Source: Neisseria mucosa (GTDB lineage: Bacteria; Pseudomonadota; Gammaproteobacteria; Burkholderiales; Neisseriaceae). Taken from it: a stretch of DNA of 64,000 nt. The notes under the pieces were generated by a model, which saw only the letters and a list, made by a program, of their open reading frames with translations, ran no database searches and was not told the DNA's origin. Both the position numbers and the translations under genes were made by a program. The stretch is from the NCBI RefSeq assembly GCF_013267835.1, contig NZ_CP053939.1:992001-1056000 (forward strand), given 5' to 3'. Below are positions 16,910 through 26,000 of this stretch, piece by piece (the first letter of the stretch is position 1; each line of letters begins with the position of its first letter).

Positions 16910-18018
16910 AATTAAATAAAACCTTACTCCTCACGCTTCTTGCACTCCCTATGGCCGCCTGTGCCGCCGATGACGGCCTGTTAAGCAACTACGGCTCAAA
17001 CCGCCCTGCCTGGCTGAACAAACTGCAACAGCTCAACAATACTTCAGACGGCAAATTCCGCATTATTCAAGTCGGCGACTCACACACCGCCGGCGACTAT
17101 TTCACCGACCGCCTGCGCCGCCGTTTGCAACAAAAATGGGGCAACGGCGGCATCGGTTGGGTTTACCCCAACACCGTCAAAGGCCAGCGCATGGCAACCG
17201 TCCGTTACAGCGGCAGCGGTTGGAACACCATCAGCAGCCGCAAATCACACAGCGATTTCTCTTTCGGCGGCATTGAAGCACGCGCCGACGGCGGCAGCGT
17301 TACCTTAAGCGCAGCCGACGGCAGCATGGACATGCAACAAATCTCCATCTTCGGCAAACCGGTTTGGTCCGAGCAAACCCTGATTGTCAACGGCCGCGAA
17401 ATCCCGGCCAAACAAAACGGCTGGCAACTGTTGCATACCAACGCCTCCCTGCCGATGACCCTCAGCAGCAGCATGCCTTGGCAAATCGGCTTCATTAATA
17501 TCGAACGCCCCGGACGCGGCGTAACCGTTTCCGCCATGGGCATCAACGGCGCGCAATTGTCCCAATGGTCAAAATGGCGGCCGGGCATGTGGGAAGATTT
17601 GGCACAAACCAAAGCCGATTTAATCATCCTTGCCTACGGTACCAACGAAGCCTTTTCCGGCAACCTCGATATTTCCTCTACCGAGCGGACATGGCGCAAC
17701 TATATCCGTCAAATCAAAAACACCCTGCCCAACGCAGGCATCCTGATCCTCGGCGCGCCGGAATCTTTGAAAACCGCCTACGGCAGCTGCGGCAACCGCC
17801 CTGTCTTGCTCAGCGAAGTACAACAAATGCAGCAACGTGTTGCCCGTGACGAAAAAATCATGTTCTGGTCTTGGCAAGATGCAATGGGCGGAGCATGCAG
17901 CATGAAAAACTGGATGGCGCAAGGCTTGGCAGCCAAAGACGGCGTTCACTTCTCCGCACAAGGCTATGAAACTGCAGCCGATAAGCTTGCCGACAGCCTG
18001 ATCCGCTTTGCCCAATAA
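16906..18018 (+). CDS. ape1: O-acetylpeptidoglycan esterase Ape1
   Basis: Periplasmic SGNH esterase of 370 residues that removes O-acetyl from MurNAc so lytic transglycosylases can act. The N-terminal LALPMAACAA looks like a signal peptide with a lipobox-like Cys, so it may be a lipoprotein. The triad is Ser59 (GDSHTAGD), Asp345 and His348 (DGVHFS). Relative to Ser80/Asp366/His369 that I recall for gonococcal Ape1a, all three are offset by exactly 21. A carbohydrate-binding-like insert occupies about residues 85-200. ATG overlaps the patB stop by 4 bp. A DUS core sits in frame near 17043. Confidence 0.93.
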   Translation: MKLNKTLLLTLLALPMAACAADDGLLSNYGSNRPAWLNKLQQLNNTSDGKFRIIQVGDSHTAGDYFTDRLRRRLQQKWGNGGIGWVYPNTVKGQRMATVRYSGSGWNTISSRKSHSDFSFGGIEARADGGSVTLSAADGSMDMQQISIFGKPVWSEQTLIVNGREIPAKQNGWQLLHTNASLPMTLSSSMPWQIGFINIERPGRGVTVSAMGINGAQLSQWSKWRPGMWEDLAQTKADLIILAYGTNEAFSGNLDISSTERTWRNYIRQIKNTLPNAGILILGAPESLKTAYGSCGNRPVLLSEVQQMQQRVARDEKIMFWSWQDAMGGACSMKNWMAQGLAAKDGVHFSAQGYETAADKLADSLIRFAQ

Positions 18019-18057
18019 ATTGGCCAACGCCTAAGTATTTTTCATTAACAATACAAA

Positions 18058-18093
18058 AAAGGCCGTCTGAAATTCATATCTCAGACGGCCTTT
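18058..18093. terminator. DUS-paired hairpin terminator of the pat-ape operon
   Basis: A 13-bp stem (18058-18070 with 18081-18093) of opposed DUS with A and T runs. It also serves the convergent lemA-like gene. Confidence 0.75.
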
Positions 18094-18125
18094 GTTTATG
18101 GCTTATTCAATAAACTGCTTAATTT

Positions 18126-18716
18126 TTAAACCAACATATTGCTGCTCATTCGTTGCGTTTGGTTTTCCGTAAAACGAACCAAACTTGCCTGCTTGTCAAA
18201 ACCCAATGGCTTGGCGACAAGACGGTTGGGCAATTTGTTCAAATGATGATTGTAGCTTCCGGCTCTACGGTTGTAAGCACGGCGTGCCGATGCGACTTCT
18301 GCTTCTGCGGCACCCAGCATTTCCATCAAACCGGCCAATTTCTCATCAGGATGTTGTTTCAAAAGGCTGTTGACGGCGGTTTGTAATTTTTTCAGCGCAT
18401 GATTCAATGCTGTTTCGGTTTCGCACAGATGTTTGATTTTGGATTCGGAAAATGTTTTGGCAGTTTGCGCCAATGCGGTTTCAACTTCGACGCACATCTG
18501 CTGAACGTTTTGATCCGATGCAATGCCCTGCTCTTGCAGGTGTTTGCTGTATGCATCCAATACATGACGGACGGCCTGATGTCGGCAGTCGAGCGCAATG
18601 CGCAAAGAGACAAAGGATTCGCGACAGTCTTTTTTGCGGTCTTTCAACTGTTGTTTGAAATACAATAAGACGGCGGCGATTGATACAAAGATAAGTGCAA
18701 GACTGATAATGCCCAT
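18126..18716 (-). CDS. LemA family membrane-anchored protein
   Basis: A 196-residue protein with one N-terminal membrane helix (residues 3-19, IISLALIFVSIAAVLLYF) followed by a long helical region. The C-terminal SARRAYNRRAGSYNHHLNKLPN and AKPLGF are the LemA family signature, but the middle is divergent and Cys/His-rich compared with typical LemA. The function of LemA proteins is unknown; they are often near metalloproteases or TPM-domain proteins, none of which are here. Start at 18716 has AGGGAA upstream; an in-frame start ten codons earlier is less likely. Confidence 0.78.
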   Translation of the reverse strand: MGIISLALIFVSIAAVLLYFKQQLKDRKKDCRESFVSLRIALDCRHQAVRHVLDAYSKHLQEQGIASDQNVQQMCVEVETALAQTAKTFSESKIKHLCETETALNHALKKLQTAVNSLLKQHPDEKLAGLMEMLGAAEAEVASARRAYNRRAGSYNHHLNKLPNRLVAKPLGFDKQASLVRFTENQTQRMSSNMLV

Positions 18717-18814
18717 AGTGAGTTCCCTAGTTATGATGCCACTCATATCGGTGGCTGATTTTATTTACATCGATTATAATCCAATTTCAATATTTTTCCC
18801 AATTTTCATAAAAA

Positions 18815-18839
18815 AGGCCGTCTGAAATTCAGACGGCCT
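18815..18839. terminator. DUS-paired hairpin
   Basis: Opposed AG-DUS (18815-18826, 18828-18839) separated by one base, preceded by A6. It lies just past the metallophosphoesterase stop on the minus strand. Confidence 0.65.
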
Positions 18840-18857
18840 GAAGTTTATATTTCTATT

Positions 18858-19946
18858 TCAATGCTTTGACTTGATGTCAATCACCCACACTTCTGATTGA
18901 GAACCCAAACGAAGGGGAATGCCCCAGAAGCCGTAGCCCGAAGTGGTGAAGAAATGGCCGTTACCGATTGCCTCATAGCCGTAAGCAAGACGATAAAGCG
19001 TACGGACGATAAGGTTGGCGGGTGCGACTTGGCCGTTGTGGACATGGCCGGAAACCTGCACATCAATCGGCAGCCGGGCATGGGTTTCGATTGAAGTAGG
19101 ACGGTGGTCCATCAGTAAAACCGGTAATTGGGTATTTTGACCTTCTAAAAGCTGCTCCGCACTGGGGCGTTTGTGATCCAAATCATCGCTCCGCCCCACC
19201 AGCAACACACCATTCACTTCCAAAACCTGATTGGCCAAAACCGTCAAACCTGCCGCTTCCAATTCATGTTTGATGCGTTTCTGATCACGGAACCAATCAT
19301 GATTGCCCAAAGTGGCATAAACGCCCATCGGCGCAGTCAGTTTCTGCAAATGCGGTTTCATGTTTTCTTTCAGGTACGCATCGACGGTATCGTCCATCAA
19401 ATCGCCCGGCAGCAACACCATGTCGACTTGTTCCTGCTTCATAATGTCGGTCAGCTTGTCCAATTGACGCGTGCCGAACAAAATCCCCAAGTGCAAATCG
19501 CTGGCCACGCCGATACGCAGCGGCTTATCCATCTTCTTATTGATGAATACAGTCTGATGGCGGATCACGGGCGTATAGGCGTTATACATCCCCAAACCGA
19601 GCAAACCGATCACAAACAAAGGCGCAAACAGCCTCAGGCTTCGAGAAAGCGGTTGGCGCGCCATAAAACGGCGCAGCAAAAGATACAGGATAAATGTCGC
19701 CAACGCGGCATACATCACAAACAGCAAGATCACCATCCAAAACGCCACCACGCGGAACATCATATGTCCCAATTCCAGCAGCAAGCCGACCAACAAGCCG
19801 TTTGTAATGAAATAGGAAATACCCATCAACCAACGTCTGCCGACTTTGCCGATCCAAGGCGCAAACAGCCATTGCAGCGAACGCCCAAGCCCGAATGTAA
19901 ACACTTGCAACAGAATGACGCTCACAAAAAACATCTTGCCAAACAT
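18858..19946 (-). CDS. Membrane-anchored metallophosphoesterase (YaeI-like)
   Basis: Calcineurin-like phosphoesterase of 362 residues. Four hydrophobic helices occupy about residues 1-130, then the catalytic domain follows with the full metal-ligand series: SDLHLG, GDLMDD, GNHDW, MDHRP and GHVHNGQ. E. coli YaeI of this family hydrolyses UDP-2,3-diacylglucosamine in vitro, but the multi-helix N-terminus here is longer. A role in envelope lipid or lipid A metabolism is therefore inference. The final GFWGIPLRLG is conserved in the group. It is monocistronic. Confidence 0.85.
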   Translation of the reverse strand: MFGKMFFVSVILLQVFTFGLGRSLQWLFAPWIGKVGRRWLMGISYFITNGLLVGLLLELGHMMFRVVAFWMVILLFVMYAALATFILYLLLRRFMARQPLSRSLRLFAPLFVIGLLGLGMYNAYTPVIRHQTVFINKKMDKPLRIGVASDLHLGILFGTRQLDKLTDIMKQEQVDMVLLPGDLMDDTVDAYLKENMKPHLQKLTAPMGVYATLGNHDWFRDQKRIKHELEAAGLTVLANQVLEVNGVLLVGRSDDLDHKRPSAEQLLEGQNTQLPVLLMDHRPTSIETHARLPIDVQVSGHVHNGQVAPANLIVRTLYRLAYGYEAIGNGHFFTTSGYGFWGIPLRLGSQSEVWVIDIKSKH

Positions 19947-20003
19947 GCCTTTCCGCCCTAAAAAATCAAAAGGCAGATTTTAGGCCGTCTGAAACTTTCA
20001 GTG

Positions 20004-20009
20004 TATAAT
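20004..20009 (+). promoter_or_regulatory. -10 element for the DyP peroxidase gene
   Basis: A perfect TATAAT 41 bases before the ATG at 20050; TTAGGC lies 18 bp further upstream as a weak -35 inside a DUS-like stretch. Confidence 0.4.
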
Positions 20010-20049
20010 CCCCCACGTAAAAACCCATAATATTTTGAAAGGAATCATC

Positions 20050-20958
20050 ATGAGCCACCCTCAATCAGCTATTATTCCTGATCACGCACAAGCCGGTATT
20101 TTTATCGAAGCAGATATTTCAGACGGCCGCAACGAAGACATCAAATCTGCCTGCCGCCTTTCTTTGGAATCCTTGGCCAAACTGAAAACCCGTTTTCCAA
20201 ATGATATTTTGGGTTTGGCCATTGCCTTCGGCAGCCGCGCATGGCAATCGTTCGGCCATACTGACGAAGGCAGCGAAATCAAACCTTTCCCTGAATTGGG
20301 CAACGGCCTCGCCCCTTCCACCCAACACGACCTCTATATCCACATCCAAGCCACCGAGCAAAAAGCCGCCTATGCCTTGGCACAATCCGTATTAAGTGCA
20401 TTCGGCGACAGCATCCGCGTAGCCACTGAAGAACACGGCCTGCGCCTGTATGAAGACCGCGGCTTGGACGGTTTTGTCGATGGCACGGAAAATCCGCAGG
20501 GCGATGACAATGTACGCAATGTTGCCATTATTCCCGAAGGCAAGCCTGATGCCGGCGGCAGCTATGTTTTGCTGCAAAAATACCTGCACGATTTGAAAAA
20601 ATGGGATGCTGTTCCTACTGCCGAACAAGAAGCCAGCGTTGGCCGCAGCAAAGAAGCCAATGACGAATTCAGCAAAGACGTGCGCCTGCCCGACTCACAT
20701 CTCGGCCGCGTCAATGTCAAAGAAAACGGCGTTGGTTTGAAAATCGTCCGCCGCAGCTTGCCCTTCGGCAAAATCAGCGGCGAACATGGTTTGATGTTCA
20801 CTTCCTATTGCAACACGCTGCACAATATTGAAATCCAACTGCTCAATATGTTCGGCGATGCAGATGGTAAAACCGACTTACTGCTGAAATATTTGTCTAA
20901 AGCCGTATCAGGCGCCTACTATTACGCGCCTTCTGTCGAGCGTTTGCAAAATCTTTAA
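20050..20958 (+). CDS. DyP-type heme peroxidase (YfeX-like)
   Basis: Dye-decolourising peroxidase of 302 residues, cytoplasmic, with no signal peptide. The catalytic GFVDGTENP puts the distal Asp at 144; His217 (DSHLGR) is the heme ligand and Arg234 the distal Arg. These match Asp143/His215/Arg232 that I recall for E. coli YfeX within one or two residues. The physiological reductant is unknown; porphyrinogen oxidation has been suggested for YfeX. Start at 20050 (MSHPQSAIIP) follows AAAGGA. A DUS core lies in frame near 20118. A strong hairpin terminator follows. Confidence 0.92.
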   Translation: MSHPQSAIIPDHAQAGIFIEADISDGRNEDIKSACRLSLESLAKLKTRFPNDILGLAIAFGSRAWQSFGHTDEGSEIKPFPELGNGLAPSTQHDLYIHIQATEQKAAYALAQSVLSAFGDSIRVATEEHGLRLYEDRGLDGFVDGTENPQGDDNVRNVAIIPEGKPDAGGSYVLLQKYLHDLKKWDAVPTAEQEASVGRSKEANDEFSKDVRLPDSHLGRVNVKENGVGLKIVRRSLPFGKISGEHGLMFTSYCNTLHNIEIQLLNMFGDADGKTDLLLKYLSKAVSGAYYYAPSVERLQNL

Positions 20959-20980
20959 CGGCTCAAAGGCCGTCTGAAAA

Positions 20981-21007
20981 AACCTGCCTTTTCAAAGGCA
21001 GGTTTTT
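20981..21007 (+). terminator. Rho-independent terminator of the DyP gene
   Basis: Stem AACCTGCC with GGCAGGTT, then T5, right after a single DUS. It is not itself built from DUS. Confidence 0.85.
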
Positions 21008-21169
21008 GTTATTTAAATCCCATTAATATTTTTATGGTATCATCATAGAAATTGATTCCATTATTGCTTCATAAACCCTGATTGCAGACAACGATAAAAA
21101 CCGATACGCCCCAGACAGCTATTTTCGATAAAATAAACCCGATCATTATCCCTATAAAATTACGACACC

Positions 21170-22837
21170 ATGTATAAACCCCGCCTCCTTCCCCTGCCCG
21201 TATTGATTCTCTCCGCTCTGAACGCCTATGCGGCCAATACGCCAAATCCGCCTGATCAAATCGATAAAAACGTATCCAACCAATTCGACAAAGACTTCCG
21301 CGATAACCTCGACCAGATTCATTCGGTCGAAATCCAAAAACGCGAGCAGTCGGCATGGGATTTACAGAAAAAACAAGATAACGACGCGGTTGCACAAGAA
21401 GGGCCGTCTGAAAACAATACCGAATGCTTGGATTACACCGGTATCGAACTTTCCGGCATTACGCTCATCGATTCCAAAAAGATTGAAGCCAAGCTCCCCA
21501 AATGCATCAATCAAAACAACATCAACCAACTGAACCGAGACATCGTTGCCGAGTATATCGCTCAAGGCTATCCGCACACGCAAATCAAATTTGAAACCAC
21601 GCCCGCGCGTGTTTTGAAATTGGCCGTCATCGAAGGCAAAATCCGTGAGATTACCGGCGGCTCCCGTACAGTCAACGTCGACACCCTCTTCCCCAATCAT
21701 CAAGGCAAACCGCTGAACATCCAATACCTCGACCAAGGTATCGAACAGGCAAACCATGTTGCCGGCAACAACGTCAGCATCGATGTTTATCCGCATGATG
21801 ACGGCACCGCCTCCATCCAACTCAACAACGATGCCGAAAAACATTGGGGCGGCAGCATCACCTTCGACAATAAAGGCAGCAAACCCAATACCACGACACT
21901 GCGCGGCAGCCTGAATATCGGCAGCCCGTTGGGATTGAGCGACTCCCTTTATCTAAACGGCTACACCAATCTAAACAACCACGACAGCCATTACAGTCGC
22001 GGCGGCAGCCTGTTCTACCAAGTTCCTTATGGCGCATGGACATTCAGCACTTACGCTGCCGCGTCGCAATCGCAAAGCATCCTAACGCCCAGCGTAACGC
22101 GCTATGCTTACCGCTCCAAATCCAAAGCGGCAGGAATCAAAGCAGACCGCGTATTCTCACGCAGTCAAAAACACATTACCTCCGCCTATGCCGGTATCGA
22201 TTATGTGAAACAGACTGCAAAATTTGCCGACAGCAAACTGGAATTGCAAAGTCCGGAAATCTATTCGGCACAAGTCGGCCTGTCGCACACGGCCATCCTG
22301 CCAAACGGCATTTGGCTCAACAATATCGGCGTGGAACAAGGGTTTGCGAAAAATACCGAACACACACCGTTCGACAAACACTATACCTCTGTATCCTTGC
22401 AAAGCAATTTGATTCAAAACCGCCCATTGGGCAAATGGATCGTGCGCAACCATCACCAAATCGATGCCCAATATAGCCCGCATGATTTGTTTGCCGCCAA
22501 AGAAATGGACATCGTCGGTTATCAAAATGTACGCGGTTTCCGTTCGACTTCTTTGAGCGCAAGCAGCGCAGTCCTGTTGAGCAATACCGTTTATTTCCGC
22601 CGTAATACGCCTCACGGCATCTATATCGAACCTTATCTGGGCGCAGACATCGGCGTTGCCAAAAATCATCACGAAGGTTCGCAACGCGCCATGGGCTTAG
22701 TGGCAGGTTTGAATTTGGGCAAGGCGGACAAATGGCAGCTTTCTGCCGACTACGGCAAAGGTTTTGCGCGCATGCCCAACCAATCAAACAGCGAAAAACA
22801 GGATCATGTAACCGTTTCTTTACGCATTCCATTTTAA
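21170..22837 (+). CDS. TpsB outer membrane transporter of a two-partner secretion system
   Basis: ShlB/FhaC-type barrel of 555 residues that exports TpsA across the outer membrane. Signal peptide about residues 1-21 (ILSALNAYAA). The following Asn/Asp/Gln-rich helix to about residue 75 would be the pore plug. POTRA domains span roughly 85-240, the first with a Cys pair (ECLDY and PKCIN), as in other family members. The barrel's loop-6 VRGF motif is near residue 452, and the chain ends in Phe (RIPF), typical for BAM substrates. A GGGCCGTCTGAA DUS variant lies in frame near 21403. The partner TpsA gene follows 255 bases downstream. Confidence 0.92.
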   Translation: MYKPRLLPLPVLILSALNAYAANTPNPPDQIDKNVSNQFDKDFRDNLDQIHSVEIQKREQSAWDLQKKQDNDAVAQEGPSENNTECLDYTGIELSGITLIDSKKIEAKLPKCINQNNINQLNRDIVAEYIAQGYPHTQIKFETTPARVLKLAVIEGKIREITGGSRTVNVDTLFPNHQGKPLNIQYLDQGIEQANHVAGNNVSIDVYPHDDGTASIQLNNDAEKHWGGSITFDNKGSKPNTTTLRGSLNIGSPLGLSDSLYLNGYTNLNNHDSHYSRGGSLFYQVPYGAWTFSTYAAASQSQSILTPSVTRYAYRSKSKAAGIKADRVFSRSQKHITSAYAGIDYVKQTAKFADSKLELQSPEIYSAQVGLSHTAILPNGIWLNNIGVEQGFAKNTEHTPFDKHYTSVSLQSNLIQNRPLGKWIVRNHHQIDAQYSPHDLFAAKEMDIVGYQNVRGFRSTSLSASSAVLLSNTVYFRRNTPHGIYIEPYLGADIGVAKNHHEGSQRAMGLVAGLNLGKADKWQLSADYGKGFARMPNQSNSEKQDHVTVSLRIPF

Positions 22838-22875
22838 AATTATGTAAATATATATCCTTTTATCCAATATATAAA

Positions 22876-22930
22876 CCGCTCATCTTAGCGTTATTAATTT
22901 CCCATTAATATCAATAGGATGAGCGGATTT
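22876..22930 (+). terminator. Hairpin between tpsB and tpsA
   Basis: CCGCTCATC (22876-22884) pairs with GATGAGCGG (22918-22926), followed by ATTTTATTT. The 33-base loop is long, so it may attenuate rather than stop tpsB transcription. Confidence 0.45.
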
Positions 22931-22948
22931 TATTTGCATTTGAAATAG

Positions 22949-22977
22949 TGCACACAAGGTCATACTGGTGGTATGAT
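22949..22977 (+). promoter_or_regulatory. Possible tpsA promoter with overlapping dyad
   Basis: TGCACA (22949-22954), 17 bp, TATGAT (22972-22977). The dyad TCATAC-N5-GTATGA (22960-22976) overlaps the spacer and -10, like an operator. A third related half-site (CATACC) follows at about 22990. Confidence 0.35.
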
Positions 22978-23092
22978 TGTAAAAATTTCCATACCAATGT
23001 TAATACATTCAAAAGTTTTCTCAACAGAAATCCGATACCCGATATGGGATTTCTGATTCACTCTCCATCACGATAAATAAGGATTAAAATCC

Positions 23093-26000
23093 ATGAAAAT
23101 CGACACTTTATATCAGCCTAAGCTCTCAGCTTCCGGCAAAGTGACTGTCGCCGTGTGCTTTGCATTCCTGGGAAATGCAGCGGTAGCCGCCAATATCGAA
23201 GCCATCGGCCAAACTTCGGTACAGCAGCAAAACAATGTCGACATCGTCAACATTGCCGCACCGACGGCCCAAGGTCTTTCTCACAACCAATACAACAAGT
23301 ACAACGTTTCCCAACACGGTGCCGTTTTGAATAACGCCCTGTCTGCCGGTAAATCCCAACTGGCCGGAAACCTGTCTGCCAACAAAAACTTCCAAGGTCA
23401 GGCCGCATCTGTGATCTTGAACGAAGTAGTCAGCAAAAACCCTTCCCTGATCTTGGGTCAGCAAGAGATCTTCGGTATTGCCGCAGACTATGTTTTGGCA
23501 AACCCTAACGGCATTACCCACAACGGCGGCAGCATCCTGAATGCCAACCGCGCATCCTTGGTTGTCGGTACGCCAACCGTTTCAGACGGCACGTTGAAAT
23601 CTTTCAATATCAGCGACAATGGCAAACAACTGCAAGTAAACGGTAATTTGAGCGGCAACCGCGTAGTTGACCTGCTCGCGCCACAAGTTGTGGTCGGCAA
23701 ATCAGCCAACGTCAATGCCGCCGACGCCATCAACGTTTCTTCAGGCAAAAGCAACTTCGACTACAAAACCGCACAAATCGAAGCCTTGGACGCAGCTTCA
23801 AATGCGCCGGTTCTTGACGGCCATATCTTCGGCAGTATGCGCGCCGGTACCATCCGCATCCACGCGACCGACAAACGCGCCAAACAAAACATTCAAAACG
23901 CCGCCATTACCGGCACCCGCTACCTGAATATCGACAGCAAAGGCAACCTGAGCATCCAGTCCGCCAATCTGACCAGCGCACAAATGGAATTATTTGCCCG
24001 CGATACCGACATCAAAGGCACGGTTACCAGCCATTCCGCTAATAAATCTTCCAGCGGCAAAGAAGCGCAAAATGTTCAGCACTTCCGTTCAAACCGCAAC
24101 AAAACGGAAAACTTTACCGCCAGCAATATCAATGCATCCGAGTCATTGACTCTGAACAACAGCGGCAGCCTCAACCTTAGCGCAGCCAACATCAATGCCG
24201 GTGCGCTGACCGCATCTGCCACAGGCAACATCAATTCTAACGCGGTAAAAACAACCAACCGCATAGAATCCGACCATACTCAAAGCAAAGGCCTTTGGTA
24301 CAACAACAACCTGAGCTCTTCTGCTGACGAAAGCCTGCATCAAACCAAAATCAATGCCGGTTCTGTCAATATTGCCACCACCGGCAAAGTTCAATTGGAT
24401 GCTACCGAACTGAACTCGGCTGCTGATGCTCGCATTGCCGCCCAACAAGGAATCGTATTGAGCAGCAACAGCGAAACCGACAGCAGCTCGACTTATGTCA
24501 GCTTCAAAAACGAAACTGCCGCGCTGAAAACCGGTATCGCTACCAAATCTTCCAAAAACTCTACCGCCCATCAAACCAAAATTTCCGCAGCCGGTGATAT
24601 CGGTTTGATTTCCGAAGGCGATTTGAGCACTTACGGCGCAAGCATCGCGGCAAACGGCAATGTCGTTACCGATGTCAACAACATCAACTTGGGTACGCAA
24701 ACCACCATCAACACCAACAGCCTTGACGACCAGAAAAAATACTGGGGCGGCCTGTTCGGCGGTGAAAGCCAAGTTCAAAACAACCGTACCGAAAACCTGC
24801 ACGGCAGCAGCATTACTGCCAACTCAAACGTAGTCTTGGGTGCAAAAAACGGCGTCAACGTTTACGGCAGTACCGTTGAAGGCCAAGCCGGTACATTCGT
24901 CAGCTCCAAAGCAGGCAATGTTGATATTAAAAACGCCACCAGCACCGATACTTCCGCACAAAGCGCGCGTAAAGGTACGATTTTCAATATCACGACCTCC
25001 AAAACCAGCAGCAACAGCAGCATTGAAAAAGTAACCGGTTCTACCCTGGTTTCCAATGCCGACCTGACCGTTGTTTCCAACAAAGACATCAATGTGATCG
25101 GCTCTGCATTGTTTGCGGCACAAAAACTGCAACTGGCTTCCGCAGGCGATTTGACCATCGATGCCGCCAAAGCGGTAGAAAACAAACAGGTCAACGAGTA
25201 TTCCATCAAAGGCTACTCGGGTACCGAAACCAATAAAGAAAACGGCAGCGTGACTGCCAAAGCCGGTATCAAATTCACCGATACCCACACCGACACCCAT
25301 TCTGTCGGCCTGAGCGGCAGCATTTTGACCGGTAAAAACACCCAGTTGTCTTCCAACTCAAACGTTACCGTCAGCGGCAGCCAAGTCAACGGCGAAGAAT
25401 CCGTTAACATTTCCGCAGCCAATGACGTCAATGTTGTTGCCTCCAAAGGCAGCAGCACAGTGACCGAATCCGGCCGCGTAACCGATTTGGGCGTATCTGC
25501 CACCGCATACGGAAAAAATAACGCCGCAGGCGTCGGCGTATCTGTCGGCATTACCAGCACCAAAACGGATGCAACAACCGTAACGGACACATCTCATGTA
25601 TCCAACATCAACACCGGCGGCAACACCACCATCACTGCCAACGGCAATATTAATCAAGAAGGTACCGTGATTAATGCGACCGGCAATGTGATTGAGTCTG
25701 CCAAAAACGTTACCCATGCAGCGGCACACAGCGGTGCGAAATCCGATGTGAAACAAAACGGCGGCGGTTTGGTCGTTTCTGCCGGCATCAGCACCAACAA
25801 AGGCATCGGCGGTGAAATCACTGCACAAGGTCAAGGCAATTCTTCGACCCACAATGAATCCACTGCAACCGTCACCACCATCAACGCAGGCAATGCCATC
25901 GTTTTGGCAAATGACAAAGTGTCTGATGAAGGTACAAAATACGATGTGACCGGTGCGATCAACATTGACGCAGGTTCATACCACAACACTGCCGCCCACA

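Noticed and set aside
19173..19961. 262-codon frame opposite the metallophosphoesterase gene
   Set aside because: Gln/His-rich antisense translation of a gene with complete catalytic motifs.
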